Positions 24,706-37,412 of a stretch of 64,000 nucleotides of DNA are shown here, in pieces (position 1 is the stretch's first letter; each line of letters opens with the position of its first letter). The DNA lies in assembly GCF_003286085.1 (NCBI RefSeq), contig NW_020825289.1, positions 1,426,001 to 1,490,000 of the forward strand, read 5' to 3'. Source of the stretch: Drosophila persimilis. Taxonomy: Eukaryota; Arthropoda; Insecta; Diptera; Drosophilidae. A program made the translations under genes and the position numbers. The notes beneath the pieces are model-generated. The model searched no databases and had not been told where the DNA came from. It saw only the letters and a list, made by a program, of their open reading frames with translations.

Positions 24706-25439
24706 TGCAATCACAAACTAATATAGCATTCAAAGATCTAAACTATTTGCCATCTCAACCAGTGTCATCGACCACATAAGTTATCTATTCATATATACAC
24801 CGGCCTCCTGCATATTCGGTAGTGCACGTAGCTGTTGGCTTGCGCTTCTCTTTTCGGTCATCTTCCCGCAAGAAACGTTTCTTACACCGGTCGCCTTTGT
24901 ATATACAGTTCGTACATAGCTGTTCGCTTGCTGGGCTCGGTTCTTGTCGTCTATTGCTCGTGTTACTCTTTGCGATCATCTTCCCGCTAGTGACGTTGGT
25001 CTTTCTGCTAACGCTGCCGCTATGTTTATTTCATGCATTATCCTAGCGCTACAAGTTTACACTTATGTTTAATGCGCTAGTCACCTTACGCATCCTTGTG
25101 GAAAGTTATTTACTTAAATCTAATAGATACATTTAACATTTTTGAAAAGCTTACACTTATAATTGTTTTTACAAAATTTTGATTACTTTTTAAATTTTAA
25201 TTATTTATTATACTATTTTATTTGTTTTTCTATTATTTTTATTTATTTTTTTTTTTTTTTTAATGAATATGTTAATTTAATTTTATTGATTACCGAAATG
25301 TTTTTTGACTTTAAAGTAAAATTGAGTTGCGCTCCTAATGGTTTTAATGCTATGGGGAAGATTGTTCCCTAAGCGAATAGCATTAATGAAGAACTGCCTC
25401 TTCGAGCAAAGCGTTTGAATTCGAGGACAAATGTAATTG

Positions 25440-28033
25440 TTAGTTCTTTGTGATGTAGCGGGGGTTAAGTTTGCAGTAAAGGTAAATCGGTTCTTGGGTG
25501 GTCACAATTTTATGAAAGTATACTAAGGTTCTAAAATCTATCCATGGGGTCAAGTTGAGGTCAAGTATTTTACGAGTCAGGTGGGAAACATGGTCAAAAC
25601 GACTTAAATTAAAAGCATAACGGACAATTGAATTAAAGCATACTACTAATGTGTGCAAGTCACGAGCGTCACAATGACCAAAAATCTCTACACCATAAAA
25701 GAGAGTGGGGATGAGAATGACTTTAGCAATTAATACTCTTATTTCTTCTGGCAAAAAAGTTTTAGATTCTGAGAGCTGACGCAACAGACCATATGTACGT
25801 CCAGTTGCCTTTGAAATATGTTTACTCCATGATATAGTGCTACTGAATGTTATCCCCAGATTAACTGCACAATCTTCGTAGGAAATAGGTGTATTGCCTA
25901 TGTGTACATTTACGAGATTTTTTGTATCAATCCGTTTTTTGGCAATTACAATACATTTTGATTTTCTTGGATTTATTCCCAGGCCATTCTCTTTTGCCCG
26001 TTTCTCAATTAGGGAAAGCATTTTGTTGGACATGTTGACACATAGATTTATTTCATTAACGGGACTACTAACATAAATTTGGACGTGCTGATGACGTCAC
26101 AGTACTTCACAGTCAGACAAGACACTGGGTAGATCATTAACATATATGGAAAACAGTAAGGGGCCTAGTACTGATCCCTGAGGGACTCCCCGTGTAAGAA
26201 CCCTAAAAGTGGAAGCATATGTACCGGATACAACTGTCTGCAATCTATTTGTTAGGTACGATTTTACAAAATTGACCGCAGTCCCTGAGAAGTTGAATAA
26301 TTTGGTCAGTTTTGTGCAGAGAATATTATGGTTGACTGAGTCGAACGCCTTACTGCGGTCGAGAAGTGTTAAAAACGTAACCCAGTTCTTATCGAGTTGC
26401 TGAATATCTTCGACGATATCCGTTACAGCGCTTATACAACTTCTTTTTTTTTCGAAAACCTGACTGCTTGTTGTTTAATAACGAGTAGTTAGTCAGGTAG
26501 TGTTCAATCTGTAAGGACATGAGATTTTCTAGAGCTTTTGACAGGAACGGAAGTATTGAAATGGGCCTAAAGTCGTTGTTGGGTTTTCGGATCGGTAAAA
26601 TTTTCGCTTTTTTCCATTCCGTTGGAAACGAGGACGTAGTTATAGCCGTGTTGAAGATATAAGTGATGTGAGACAAAATCTTAGGAAGTAAGATTTTCAC
26701 AAATTTCGGGCTGATGTTATCGAGACCTTCGGCGTTAGACTTCACCTTAAGTATGCTCTCGAGGACATCACATTGATTGACACACACAAAGCTAAAACTA
26801 TTATCACCAAGTGGAACGCTATTCAGGTACGTGTTACTTGTCGCTTCAGGTACATCAATTATCGAGAACTTTTTGTTAAGTTCTTCGACATTTATGTCCA
26901 GCTCAGTCTTCTGTTTACATTTGCCTATCCTATACTATTCTTTCTTTCCATCTTTGCTTAATGGTAGAGCAATTTTGGAACTTAGATTTATAGTAACTAC
27001 GCTTAGCAGATCTTATACTTTTGTTAGCATTTGCTCTTAACTCTTTGTACCTTAAACGGAAGTAGTCCGTTTTATACCGCTTCCATTTACTGTAGGCAAC
27101 ATCTCGCTGATGCGTTATTTTTTTTATGTCGTTGTTAAACCATGGATTTTGTCTTGGTTTGGTGACTTTGGTTTTTAATGGTATAAATTTGTTGAACAAG
27201 TACTGAATATTGTTGTTCAAAACACTCAATTGACAGTCAACAAAGGGAGAAAGGTAAATGGAAGCCCAGTCACACGCAGTAAATTCTAGGTAAAGTTCAT
27301 TATAGTCAATATTTTTAAAATCTCTATAAGTAAAGGAATCCAAAGTCAAGTCATATGTCAGGAAGATAAGGTCATGTTTAGAGAATGCTGGTATTGATAC
27401 CTGGTCATATAATAGGGTCTTGATATGGTCATTAGTGAAGAAAATGTCAAGAAGTGTATCACAGGTATTGCTGAAATGTGTAGGCAATGTTGTATTAACA
27501 GCGTACAAGCCCAGGGAGGCAAAGTTATCCAATAGATGACTCTCTTTCAAGAGATTGCTATTGAGATCACCTGCAAGTATAATGTCAGTGTATAACACCG
27601 AGATGTCCGAGATAATATTTAAAAGTGGCTCATAGTCGATTGTACAATTGGGTCGATAAATACAGCCTAATAAAATTTTCTTGTTCATTTTGCTCGCGAT
27701 TTCCAAGAAGAGATATTCAATAGGACATTCAGTAGGTTGTGTACACTTAACATTACATTTTAATTTTGTATTAACATATATAGCAACGCCACCTGCATGC
27801 CCAATACGTTCCGAACGAAAAACAACATAACCATCACACACAATTGACAAATCACATAGATCAGAGTTAAACCACGTCTCAGATACACATATAACATCTA
27901 CATTTGACTGAGTAAAGAGAAATCTAAACTCATCGATTTTCCTTAACAAACTTTGTGCATTTATGTGTACAACTTTGAGACCATTTCTATGGTTACTAAT
28001 TATTTTAATCATACTACCTATCTCACCATTCAT
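25440..28033 (-). pseudogene. Nested LINE ORF2 (endonuclease and reverse transcriptase), unit 1
   Basis: Three frame pieces in order: 26930-28033, 26389-26787 and 25440-26033. The first is the endonuclease, with VVHINAQSL, VSETWF, GCIYRP and AGDLNSN. The second begins the reverse transcriptase with AEGLDNISPKF and KILPIRK. Between the second and third pieces, RGVPQGSVLGPLLFSIYVND is readable near 26160-26200, but the YADD box that should follow is destroyed at about 26086-26100. Frameshifts near 26860 and 26400 also break it. The catalytic protein cannot be made. Confidence 0.85.
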
Positions 28034-28169
28034 TATTAAAGTGAGAACTTATTAGGGGCGCAACTCGATATTTGAAAAACAATAAACTAACTGTGTGTAA
28101 GAACTGTGAAAAAAAAATAATAAAAACAATAACCTAACTGATAAGATTAAGAGAGCAGTATGTAAGTTA

Positions 28170-29105
28170 TTAAGAGCGAAAGCTATTTGCTGCTGCTTCT
28201 TCCGATCCAACCGAGGCGCGAGTGGGGGAGGCAGTCGAAGAGAGGGGGAGAGACTGTGCGGGCTCATTAGATGGTGCGAGCGACAAAAGCTCATCCATAC
28301 GCTCAATGCATTGAACGCTCTCTGTATCATAGGATCGTACATGCACGAGGCCGCGCCGAGTAAAGACAGCTGCTAGAATTTTGTGCTTCTTCATTCGCAT
28401 GGCCTCTTTGAATATTATATAGTTCTCTCTTAAAAACTGCTCGTTGACGTAGACAGCAGCTTCTGAGCCGAAACCAAAGAACTGTAAGCCCAGTTGTCTC
28501 TTACTCTCGCGGCGGTAAATCCCAATCTTACTGAGGAGATTGATCTTCTCGCGGACGTTTTCCATTTTAACAATTATAACGGGATCGACATTTGAGTGTT
28601 GTGTTTGTCTGGCCCTGAATACGTCTCGGATTCTTGGTGGTGGGGTCAGCTGTAGATTGAAGCAGAGCTTGTTGAAGAGAGCTCTCACATTTTCTCCCTC
28701 CACAAAGGGAACGCCGTGGATTCGCAGCTCACACGCGCTCGTTGCCATGTGTTCGGCTGCCAATCTCGCTTCGATGCCACCCACTCTCCCACCCAGTGTG
28801 CGAAGATCAGCCACTTCCCGGTCCAGCCGCTCAACCCGTTCATCCAGCCGATCCCTCTGGGAGCGGGTGACTCTGGCACCCATCTGTTTTACCTCACCAG
28901 CGATCGAATCCAAGCGCTCCATGAGACTGCTGAGGATGCGCTGCTCTGCCTTTCGGACATGGGACGCAATTTGGTTGGTCTGCTCCTGGAAACGGTCTTT
29001 GAGCATCTCCAGCAATTGAGGCGAGAGGGCGTCGGAGAGGCGCTCACTCGCTGTCCCAGCATTGTTGCGGGTGCGCTTTGTTGGCGGTGCAGTAGATGAT
29101 GACAT
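28170..29105 (-). CDS. Nested LINE ORF1 protein, unit 1
   Basis: A 311-codon frame, intact in all three units. Residues about 30-115 are charged and heptad-like (repeated DRLDERVERLDREVADLR type sequence), a probable coiled coil. A compact domain starting CELRIHGVPFVEG follows and could be RRM-like. The C-terminal part has KHKILAAVFTRRGLVHVRS and then a Ser/Pro/Ala-rich tail. Coiled coil plus RRM plus C-terminal domain is the plan of L1-type ORF1 RNA chaperones. No CCHC knuckle is present, unlike Jockey ORF1. Confidence 0.75.
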   Translation of the reverse strand: MSSSTAPPTKRTRNNAGTASERLSDALSPQLLEMLKDRFQEQTNQIASHVRKAEQRILSSLMERLDSIAGEVKQMGARVTRSQRDRLDERVERLDREVADLRTLGGRVGGIEARLAAEHMATSACELRIHGVPFVEGENVRALFNKLCFNLQLTPPPRIRDVFRARQTQHSNVDPVIIVKMENVREKINLLSKIGIYRRESKRQLGLQFFGFGSEAAVYVNEQFLRENYIIFKEAMRMKKHKILAAVFTRRGLVHVRSYDTESVQCIERMDELLSLAPSNEPAQSLPLSSTASPTRASVGSEEAAANSFRS

Positions 29106-29423
29106 TTTTGTATGTCTGTGTGTATGCTTTTCACGTATCTTTTGTGATTTGGTTTGTTTTTGTGCAGTTCAGGTATCTCGCGTATAAGTGTTTATGTTTC
29201 TGTGTAAATGTGAGTGTGCTGCTGTTCGAAGATTATGTTCGATGCTCGATTTGAGTTGTAAACACTAACAAAATCGAAGAGCACAGTGTTTGTTTGCCAA
29301 ATAAATAAAAAGCTTTTTTTTCACTTTAATATGTTTATTATTTGCGGCTTCAAGTCTGCCACAGGGAGGTTTAGTGTCTATTTGGTGATTTCAGACGAAA
29401 TTCCCTTTTTTTAGACAATTACC

Positions 29424-29900
29424 ATGGAAATTAATGCTGCTAACGAAATTCCAATGACCAGTGAGCAAAACAGGGTGTCTGTTTTGAAGCTTAAGTCAAC
29501 GGAATTATGCGAGAAAATGAAAAGGTTAGCTACCGCTTGGCAGAATGAGTCGTCGGACTACTACATGCTCGTGGTAAAGCAAGAGCAAGTCGAGAAGTTG
29601 ATCGGCAAATTTAAGATGTTTCACGGCGAGCTTGAGGAATGGGATCGAAGTGAAATTCACAGTGGTTTGTGTGACATTTTTGAGTCACTTGCAAGATCGC
29701 TGAAGGCGGCGATTATAAGGGAAATGGCTAAGAGTAGCGGCCGCATGCCGTTTCATTCTACCTTGGCTGGAGGAATCACTACGGTTGAGTTTGCCGGCTC
29801 GCAATTTCTACCTCACCGTAGACAAGTAGCGGCGGCTATGCGAACTGGACGGACTTTTATTCAATGTTTGCCACCATCATCGACAGCCATCCGGACTTAA
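29424..29900 (+). pseudogene. BEL/Pao gag N-terminal part, unit 1
   Basis: Starts ATG (MEINAANEIPMTSEQNRVSV) 40-odd bases after the LINE flank. The 158-codon frame has a charged helical N-terminus. It ends in sequence that reads in other frames as gag, so it is truncated by a frameshift or deletion near 29790. The middle of gag is missing before the knuckle region at 30061. Confidence 0.75.
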
Positions 29901-30060
29901 AAAACATAGAAAAGCTCCAGCATTTGCGTTCCTGTCTGCGGGATTCGGTCGCTGGAAATCTCAGATGGCAATTATGCTGTGGCATTAGATTTGTTGGAAA
30001 ACAGATTCAATAATCGGCGATTGTCAGCACTGTCAGAAGTTTAAAGCGCTGTCCCCCACA

Positions 30061-33000
30061 AATCGCCATAAAGAAGCCAAGCGGCTTTCGTTATGTATAA
30101 ATTGTCTCAGAACAGGGCATCGATTACTTCAGTGCACCTCGAGCAACTGTCGTACCTGCGGCGGTAGACACCATACCCTCCTTCATTTTGGTAGCCCTGA
30201 AGATACCGCAGTCCAAGGGAAATCAGCGTCGTATACTCCATCTCACTCTGCGCTGTCTGAGTCTACGCCGTCTGAGCATACCACTGAGCCCTCTACTTCA
30301 GCGGCTACCTCGTCTGCCCTTATTGCCCAAGATCTCAGTAATGGTGTTGTTCTACTTGCCACGGTCACGGTCTTAGTCAAAAATCGTTCCGGAGTTTTAG
30401 TTCCCTACCGAGCGTTGCTGGATTCCGGCTCCCAGTTGCATCTAATAACTTCTCGATTTGCGAATCAGCTTCAGCTTCGAAAAATTAAATCATCGACTGC
30501 AGTCTCGGGAATTGGCGCAAGTCTTTTTTTCGAGCTCCTGTGTGTTGGTCAGGTCAAACTACTGCCAGGATTGCCTTCAATTCAGAAAACGCGCTTGGGA
30601 TGGGTCGTGTCTGGAAGTTGTTCGCGTTTAAAAGGTTGCTCGTTGATGGTCTCTCACGCTCGGACCGTAGCTGCTGAGGATAATAGTCCAGAGGATCGGC
30701 TTGAGGTGCTTCTTCGGAGGTTTTGGGAGGTAGAAAATTGCATCGAACCAATAATAAAGTCTACCAAAGAAGAGCTAGATTGTGAAGCACACTTTGTGCA
30801 GCATTTCCGTCGACTACATAAAGGCGATTATTGTGTTCGGCTGCCAGCAAAATATAATTTGGATCTCCTTGGAGAATCTTACAATCAAGCGCTTCGTAGA
30901 TTCCTGACCCTTGAGAGAAAGATAGATCGTCGCCCTGATGTTAAATCTCAGTATGCAGCATTTATAAAGGAGTACCTTGATTTAGGCCATATGTCACAGG
31001 TTCCTACCCAGTCAATCAGCAACTGCCGATATTTTTTGCCTCATCATTGCGTCATGAAGAAAGATAGTTCTACGACCAAGCTTCGCGTCGTTTTTGATGG
31101 ATCCGCTTCAACCCAAACTGTTTCATATTCTTGCTCGATTTCGGTCATACGCCGTTGCGATTACGGGAGATATCTGTAAGATGTATCGTTGTGTAAGAGT
31201 CTCGACCGAGGATAGTAACTTGCAGTGTATTCTGTGGAGAAACTCCAGGGAAGAAGACTTGCGTGTGTTTAAATTGGACACCGTTACTTATGGGACGAAG
31301 CCTGCTTACTATCTATCTGTGCGAGCGATGCATCAGTTGGCAATGGACGAGCAGATGGCGTTTCCAGTTGGAGCTGAAATCCTTCGCCGTGACTTCTACG
31401 TGGATGACTTGATATCTGGAGCCAGCTCGCAGGAGGAGGCTATCCGAATTCGGGAGCAAACTACTGGAATTTTGTCTAGAGGTCAGTTCAGATTGAGGAA
31501 ATGGTGTTCGAACGTCCCTGCTGTGCAGGATGGAGTTCCGGAAGAGGACAAGGAAACATTTTTGAAGCTCGACGATGGCAGCCATGTGACTAAAACTTTA
31601 GGACTTGCGTGGGATCCGGTTTCTGATCTACTATTATTTTCGTTCTCGGCCCTTCAATCGTCTTTGAATTCCTGCAGGCGCTCTGTTTTGTCATCCATAG
31701 CGCGATTCTACGATCCTCTCGGACTAGCAGGTCCCGTAATTACTAAATCCAAAATCTTTCTCCAGCGTTTGTGCCAATAGAAGTTGTCCTGGGATGAAAG
31801 CCTTCCAGTCGCACTGAACACCGAGAGGCAGGAAATATGCACCAGGTTTGGTCAGATTCGTCGACTTGAATTTCCTCGGCTTGTACTCCTTCCAGACTCT
31901 ACGCTGGAAATTCACGGATTTTGCGATGCCAGCATCGAGGCTTATGGTGCATGCATTTATGTCGTGTCCAAGGGTCAGCATTCCAGCAGTCACTTACTTT
32001 GTGCCAAATCTCGTGTGGCTCCTTTGAAGACACTTACAGTACCAAAGTTGGAGCTTTGTGGAGCGGAGTTGCTGGCTAGGCTCATATCTGAGATAGCTGG
32101 AATGAATGTCTTCAAGGGAAGGTGTTACTGTTGGTGTGATTCTGCCGTTGCACTCTCTTGGATTCGGGACGAGCCGTCAAGATTTAATATTTTTTTGCAA
32201 ATAGAGTGTCAACTATTCAGGAAATGACCGAAAAAATGGATTGGCGCTATGCTATGCTGCGCTATGCACAGCTTTAAACCCAGCCGACATTCTGTCTCGA
32301 GAGGCTCATCCGACTGAGCTGAATGAGTCACCTCTTTGGGCTCATGGTCCTCCATTTCTTTGCGGCTCCTCAGATGACTGGCCACCCACTGTGCTACCTG
32401 ATAAGCCAGCCCTTGAACTTCGTCGGAAGGCTCTTCTGGTCAAATCACCCTACATGGACATTATTGCTGATTCCAAATATGCGAATTCATTTGCTTCTTT
32501 GCAACGCGTTTTCGGATACATTCACAAGTTTTGCAACTGAATTCGGCGCCCCGGACTCACTGTCTCAGACATTGAACATGGAACCCAGGTATTGCTACGA
32601 CTAGTCCAGCGTACTCAGCTATGGGAGGACATGAAGTCACTGCGGGCAAGGGGAGCAGTCTCCTCATCGAGCTCAATCGCATCGTTATCGCCATTCATGG
32701 ATCAGTTTGGACTTCTCAGGGTAGATGGTCGACTGAAAAACTCTTCGTTGGATTTTGATGGCCGTCATCCAATCATCTTGCCCAGCAGTCATCCACTGTC
32801 TCTTGCAATAATCTCCCATTTTCATGAGCGGAATCTGCACGCTGGTCCTCGAGCTTTGCTTGGACTAATTCGATCCCAATATTGGCCTTTTGGGGGGAGG
32901 AAGACGGTAAACAAGGCAGTAAACAAGTGCGTAAGATGATTTCGACTGAAGCCCAGGGTATTGGAGCATATTATGGCGGATCTTCCAAAGGAGCGGCTCG

Positions 33001-33478
33001 ATGGTTCTCATGCCTTTGAGATCACAGGCGTGGACTTCTGTGGGCCGTTCTTCTACAAACCGGAGGCACGCAACAAGGCGACGCTGTTGTGCCACATCAC
33101 GGCAGTGATTAATTCAAGACCTTTCGTTTCAATTTCAGAGAGCCCTGCCGATCTAGATGTTCTAACTTTTGGTCCCGGTGGAAGGAGGAGTACATAACGT
33201 CACTGCAGCAGCGCATAAAGTGGCGCACTGCGAAGCCTAGTTTAGCTGTCGCAGATTTGGTTCTTGTCAAGGATGAGAATCTTTCTCCCATGAAGTGGCC
33301 ACTGGCGAGAGTGGTCGAGCCTTTGCCTGGACGAGATGGCGTTTCCCGAGTTGCTGTGCTGAAGACGTCATCTGGAATCACCAAGCGCGCCGTCAAAAAG
33401 CTGTGCCTGCTGCCCCTTAAAGATGCTGTTGGAAGTCAGGCTTCCAACGGGGGGAGTATGTCGGGTCAAGCAGCTTAA
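30061..33478 (+). pseudogene. BEL/Pao pol with zinc knuckle, protease, RT, RNase H and integrase pieces, unit 1
   Basis: From 30061 one frame holds CINCLRTGHRLLQC and a second Cys/His cluster, then the protease motif ALLDSGSQ. The protease is cut in frame: after GIGAS the sequence jumps to LFFELLCVG, losing roughly 90 residues relative to the element at 3134-6370. A second deletion plus frameshift near 31110 removes the RT segment before CKMYRCV. FYVDDL is present near 31396. A TAG (31778-31780) stops the frame before RNase H (31784-32227). The integrase zinc finger ends in TGA (32937-32939) where a Cys is expected. The integrase core is missing between VDFCGP and INSRPF. The last frame reads into the next LTR. 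Confidence 0.88.
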
Positions 33479-33930
33479 ATATTTTTAATTATTGCCAGTG
33501 GTGCGGCCAAAGGAAATGCATTTTGGTGTTGTCGTTTCCAATGCCCCCACTACAAAGATCATTTGCTACCGCATATGCGCATGCAGCGGAATTCTTTCGT
33601 CTCCTTATGTCGCAATCTCTCGGACTCGGCTTAACAGCATCCCCGAGCAGCTCTAACGCTCTCGGGCTATCATACGCTCTCGCTCGCGTCTATGCTTGCT
33701 GCATAGGGCCCGGCAGATTGGCCCGTCAGCCCTTGCATGGGCAGTCTTGAACTAATCGTCGCAGCTATTAGATTAACATCCTCGCATCAATCGTTCGCCC
33801 AATCATCCCCATATGTACATACGCGATAAGTTGGTTTACATATGCAAATAAATTGTGAATTATAAACAGCCTCTCGACTTTCATTAACTTCAAATTGCAA
33901 CAGTTATTAAAAACGCTTAATAGCTTAACA
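33459..33930 (+). repeat. Array LTR 2 (inner, chimeric, 472 bp)
   Basis: At every position that distinguishes the outer LTRs in the first 294 bases it matches LTR 4. At the two positions that are private to LTR 4 further 3' it matches LTR 1. It is shared by units 1 and 2, and I found no difference from LTR 3. Confidence 0.95.
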
Positions 33931-33932
33931 TT

Positions 33933-33949
33933 TGGTGACCCCGACGTGG
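33933..33949 (+). other. Primer binding site, array unit 2
   Basis: The same TGGTGACCCCGACGTGG as in unit 1, two bases after LTR 2. Confidence 0.8.
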
Positions 33950-34682
33950 TGCAATCACAAACTAATATAGCATTCAAAGATCTAAACTATTTGCCATCTC
34001 AACCAGTGTCATCGACCACATAAGTTATCTATTCATATATACACCGGCCTCCTGCATATTCGGTAGTGCACGTAGCTGTTGGCTTGCGCTTCTCTTTTCG
34101 GTCATCTTCCCGCAAGAAACGTTTCTTACACCGGTCGCCTTTGTATATACAGTTCGTACATAGCTGTTCGCTTGCTGGGCTCGGTTCTTGTCGTCTATTG
34201 CTCGTGTTACTCTTTGCGATCATCTTCCCGCTAGTGACGTTGGTCTTTCTGCTAACGCTGCCGCTATGTTTATTTCATGCATTATCCTAGCGCTACAAGT
34301 TTACACTTATGTTTAATGCGCTAGTCACCTTACGCATCCTTGTGGAAAGTTATTTACTTAAATCTAATAGATACATTTAACATTTTTGAAAAGCTTACAC
34401 TTATAATTGTTTTTACAAAATTTTGATTACTTTTTAAATTTTAATTATTTATTATACTATTTTATTTGTTTTTCTATTATTTTTATTTATTTTTTTTTTT
34501 TTTTAATGAATATGTTAATTTAATTTTATTGATTACCGAAATGTTTTTTGACTTTAAAGTAAAATTGAGTTGCGCTCCTAATGGTTTTAATGCTATGGGG
34601 AAGATTGTTCCATAAGCGAATAGCATTAATGAAGAACTGCCTCTTCGAGCAAAGCGTTTGAATTCGAGGACAAATGTAATTG

Positions 34683-37276
34683 TTAGTTCTTTGTGATGTA
34701 GCGGGGGTTAAGTTTGCAGTAAAGGTAAATCGGTTCTTGGGTGGTCACAATTTTATGAAAGTATACTAAGGTTCTAAAATCTATCCATGGGGTCAAGTTG
34801 AGGTCAAGTATTTTACGAGTCAGGTGGGAAACATGGTCAAAACGACTTAAATTAAAAGCATAACGGACAATTGAATTAAAGCATACTACTAATGTGTGCA
34901 AGTCACGAGCGTCACAATGACCAAAAATCTCTACACCATAAAAGAGAGTGGGGATGAGAATGACTTTAGCAATTAATACTCTTATTTCTTCTGGCAAAAA
35001 AGTTTTAGATTCTGAGAGCTGACGCAACAGACCATATGTACGTCCAGTTGCCTTTGAAATATGTTTACTCCATGATATAGTGCTACTGAATGTTATCCCC
35101 AGATTAACTGCACAATCTTCGTAGGAAATAGGTGTATTGCCTATGTGTACATTTACGAGATTTTTTGTATCAATCCGTTTTTTGGCAATTACAATACATT
35201 TTGATTTTCTTGGATTTATTCCCAGGCCATTCTCTTTTGCCCGTTTCTCAATTAGGGAAAGCATTTTGTTGGACATGTTGACACATAGATTTATTTCATT
35301 AACGGGACTACTAACATAAATTTGGACGTGCTGATGACGTCACAGTACTTCACAGTCAGACAAGACACTGGGTAGATCATTAACATATATGGAAAACAGT
35401 AAGGGGCCTAGTACTGATCCCTGAGGGACTCCCCGTGTAAGAACCCTAAAAGTGGAAGCATATGTACCGGATACAACTGTCTGCAATCTATTTGTTAGGT
35501 ACGATTTTACAAAATTGACCGCAGTCCCTGAGAAGTTGAATAATTTGGTCAGTTTTGTGCAGAGAATATTATGGTTGACTGAGTCGAACGCCTTACTGCG
35601 GTCGAGAAGTGTTAAAAACGTAACCCAGTTCTTATCGAGTTGCTGAATATCTTCGACGATATCCGTTACAGCGCTTATACAACTTCTTTTTTTTTCGAAA
35701 ACCTGACTGCTTGTTGTTTAATAACGAGTAGTTAGTCAGGTAGTGTTCAATCTGTAAGGACATGAGATTTTCTAGAGCTTTTGACAGGAACGGAAGTATT
35801 GAAATGGGCCTAAAGTCGTTGTTGGGTTTTCGGATCGGTAAAATTTTCGCTTTTTTCCATTCCGTTGGAAACGAGGACGTAGTTATAGCCGTGTTGAAGA
35901 TATAAGTGATGTGAGACAAAATCTTAGGAAGTAAGATTTTCACAAATTTCGGGCTGATGTTATCGAGACCTTCGGCGTTAGACTTCACCTTAAGTATGCT
36001 CTCGAGGACATCACATTGATTGACACACACAAAGCTAAAACTATTATCACCAAGTGGAACGCTATTCAGGTACGTGTTACTTGTCGCTTCAGGTACATCA
36101 ATTATCGAGAACTTTTTGTTAAGTTCTTCGACATTTATGTCCAGCTCAGTCTTCTGTTTACATTTGCCTATCCTATACTATTCTTTCTTTCCATCTTTGC
36201 TTAATGGTAGAGCAATTTTGGAACTTAGATTTATAGTAACTACGCTTAGCAGATCTTATACTTTTGTTAGCATTTGCTCTTAACTCTTTGTACCTTAAAC
36301 GGAAGTAGTCCGTTTTATACCGCTTCCATTTACTGTAGGCAACATCTCGCTGATGCGTTATTTTTTTTATCTCGTTGTTAAACCATGGATTTTGTCTTGG
36401 TTTGGTGACTTTGGTTTTTAATGGTATAAATTTGTTGAACAAGTACTGAATATTGTTGTTCAAAACACTCAATTGACAGTCAACAAAGGGAGAAAGGTAA
36501 ATGGAAGCCCAGTCACACGCAGTAAATTCTAGGTAAAGTTCATTATAGTCAATATTTTTAAAATCTCTATAAGTAAAGGAATCCAAAGTCAAGTCATATG
36601 TCAGGAAGATAAGGTCATGTTTAGAGAATGCTGGTATTGATACCTGGTCATATAATAGGGTCTTGATATGGTCATTAGTGAAGAAAATGTCAAGAAGTGT
36701 ATCACAGGTATTGCTGAAATGTGTAGGCAATGTTGTATTAACAGCGTACAAGCCCAGGGAGGCAAAGTTATCCAATAGATGACTCTCTTTCAAGAGATTG
36801 CTATTGAGATCACCTGCAAGTATAATGTCAGTGTATAACACCGAGATGTCCGAGATAATATTTAAAAGTGGCTCATAGTCGATTGTACAATTGGGTCGAT
36901 AAATACAGCCTAATAAAATTTTCTTGTTCATTTTGCTCGCGATTTCCAAGAAGAGATATTCAATAGGACATTCAGTAGGTTGTGTACACTTAACATTACA
37001 TTTTAATTTTGTATTAACATATATAGCAACGCCACCTGCATGCCCAATACGTTCCGAACGAAAAACAACATAACCATCACACACAATTGACAAATCACAT
37101 AGATCAGAGTTAAACCACGTCTCAGATACACATATAACATCTACATTTGACTGAGTAAAGAGAAATCTAAACTCATCGATTTTCCTTAACAAACTTTGTG
37201 CATTTATGTGTACAACTTTGAGACCATTTCTATGGTTACTAATTATTTTAATCATACTACCTATCTCACCATTCAT
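34683..37276 (-). pseudogene. Nested LINE ORF2, unit 2
   Basis: Frame pieces at 36173-37276, 35632-36030 and 34683-35276 match unit 1. The one residue change seen is Asp to Glu in the endonuclease frame (PWFNNEIKK), shared with unit 3. The reverse transcriptase active-site box is destroyed as in unit 1. Confidence 0.85.
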
Positions 37277-37412
37277 TATTAAAGTGAGAACTTATTAGGG
37301 GCGCAACTCGATATTTGAAAAACAATAAACTAACTGTGTGTAAGAACTGTGAAAAAAAAATAATAAAAACAATAACCTAACTGATAAGATTAAGAGAGCA
37401 GTATGTAAGTTA

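Larger units (their letters stand above)
25153..29307 (-). mobile_element. Nested non-LTR retrotransposon, unit 1
   Basis: A two-ORF LINE reads on the minus strand inside the BEL leader. The outer edges are uncertain. AAAAGCTT at 25145-25152 and 29308-29315 is a possible target duplication, but eight AT-rich bases could match by chance. With these edges the LINE is about 4.15 kb, a normal length. Its 3' side (left) is very T-rich on the plus strand, as expected for an A-rich tail. The clade (Jockey/CR1 superfamily) was not resolved further. Confidence 0.7.
24687..33458 (+). mobile_element. Array unit 1, BEL/Pao internal region with nested LINE
   Basis: The leader is at 24687 to about 25150, then the nested LINE (to about 29307), then gag and pol pieces (29424-33458). 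A purine-rich tract (33447-33457, CGGGGGGAGTA) sits directly before the next LTR and would prime plus-strand synthesis. Unit-specific variants are C at 25369, a T run of 16 near 25246 (15 in units 2 and 3), and G at 27128. Confidence 0.93.

Noticed and set aside
28540..29099. Long plus-strand frames opposite the nested LINE ORF1 (159 and 127 codons, also in units 2 and 3)
   Set aside because: They are antisense shadows of an intact GC-rich ORF1 and have no domain of their own.
25145..29315. AAAAGCTT as a firm target duplication of the nested LINE
   Set aside because: Eight AT-rich bases may match by chance and the LINE ends are unknown; kept only as a possibility.
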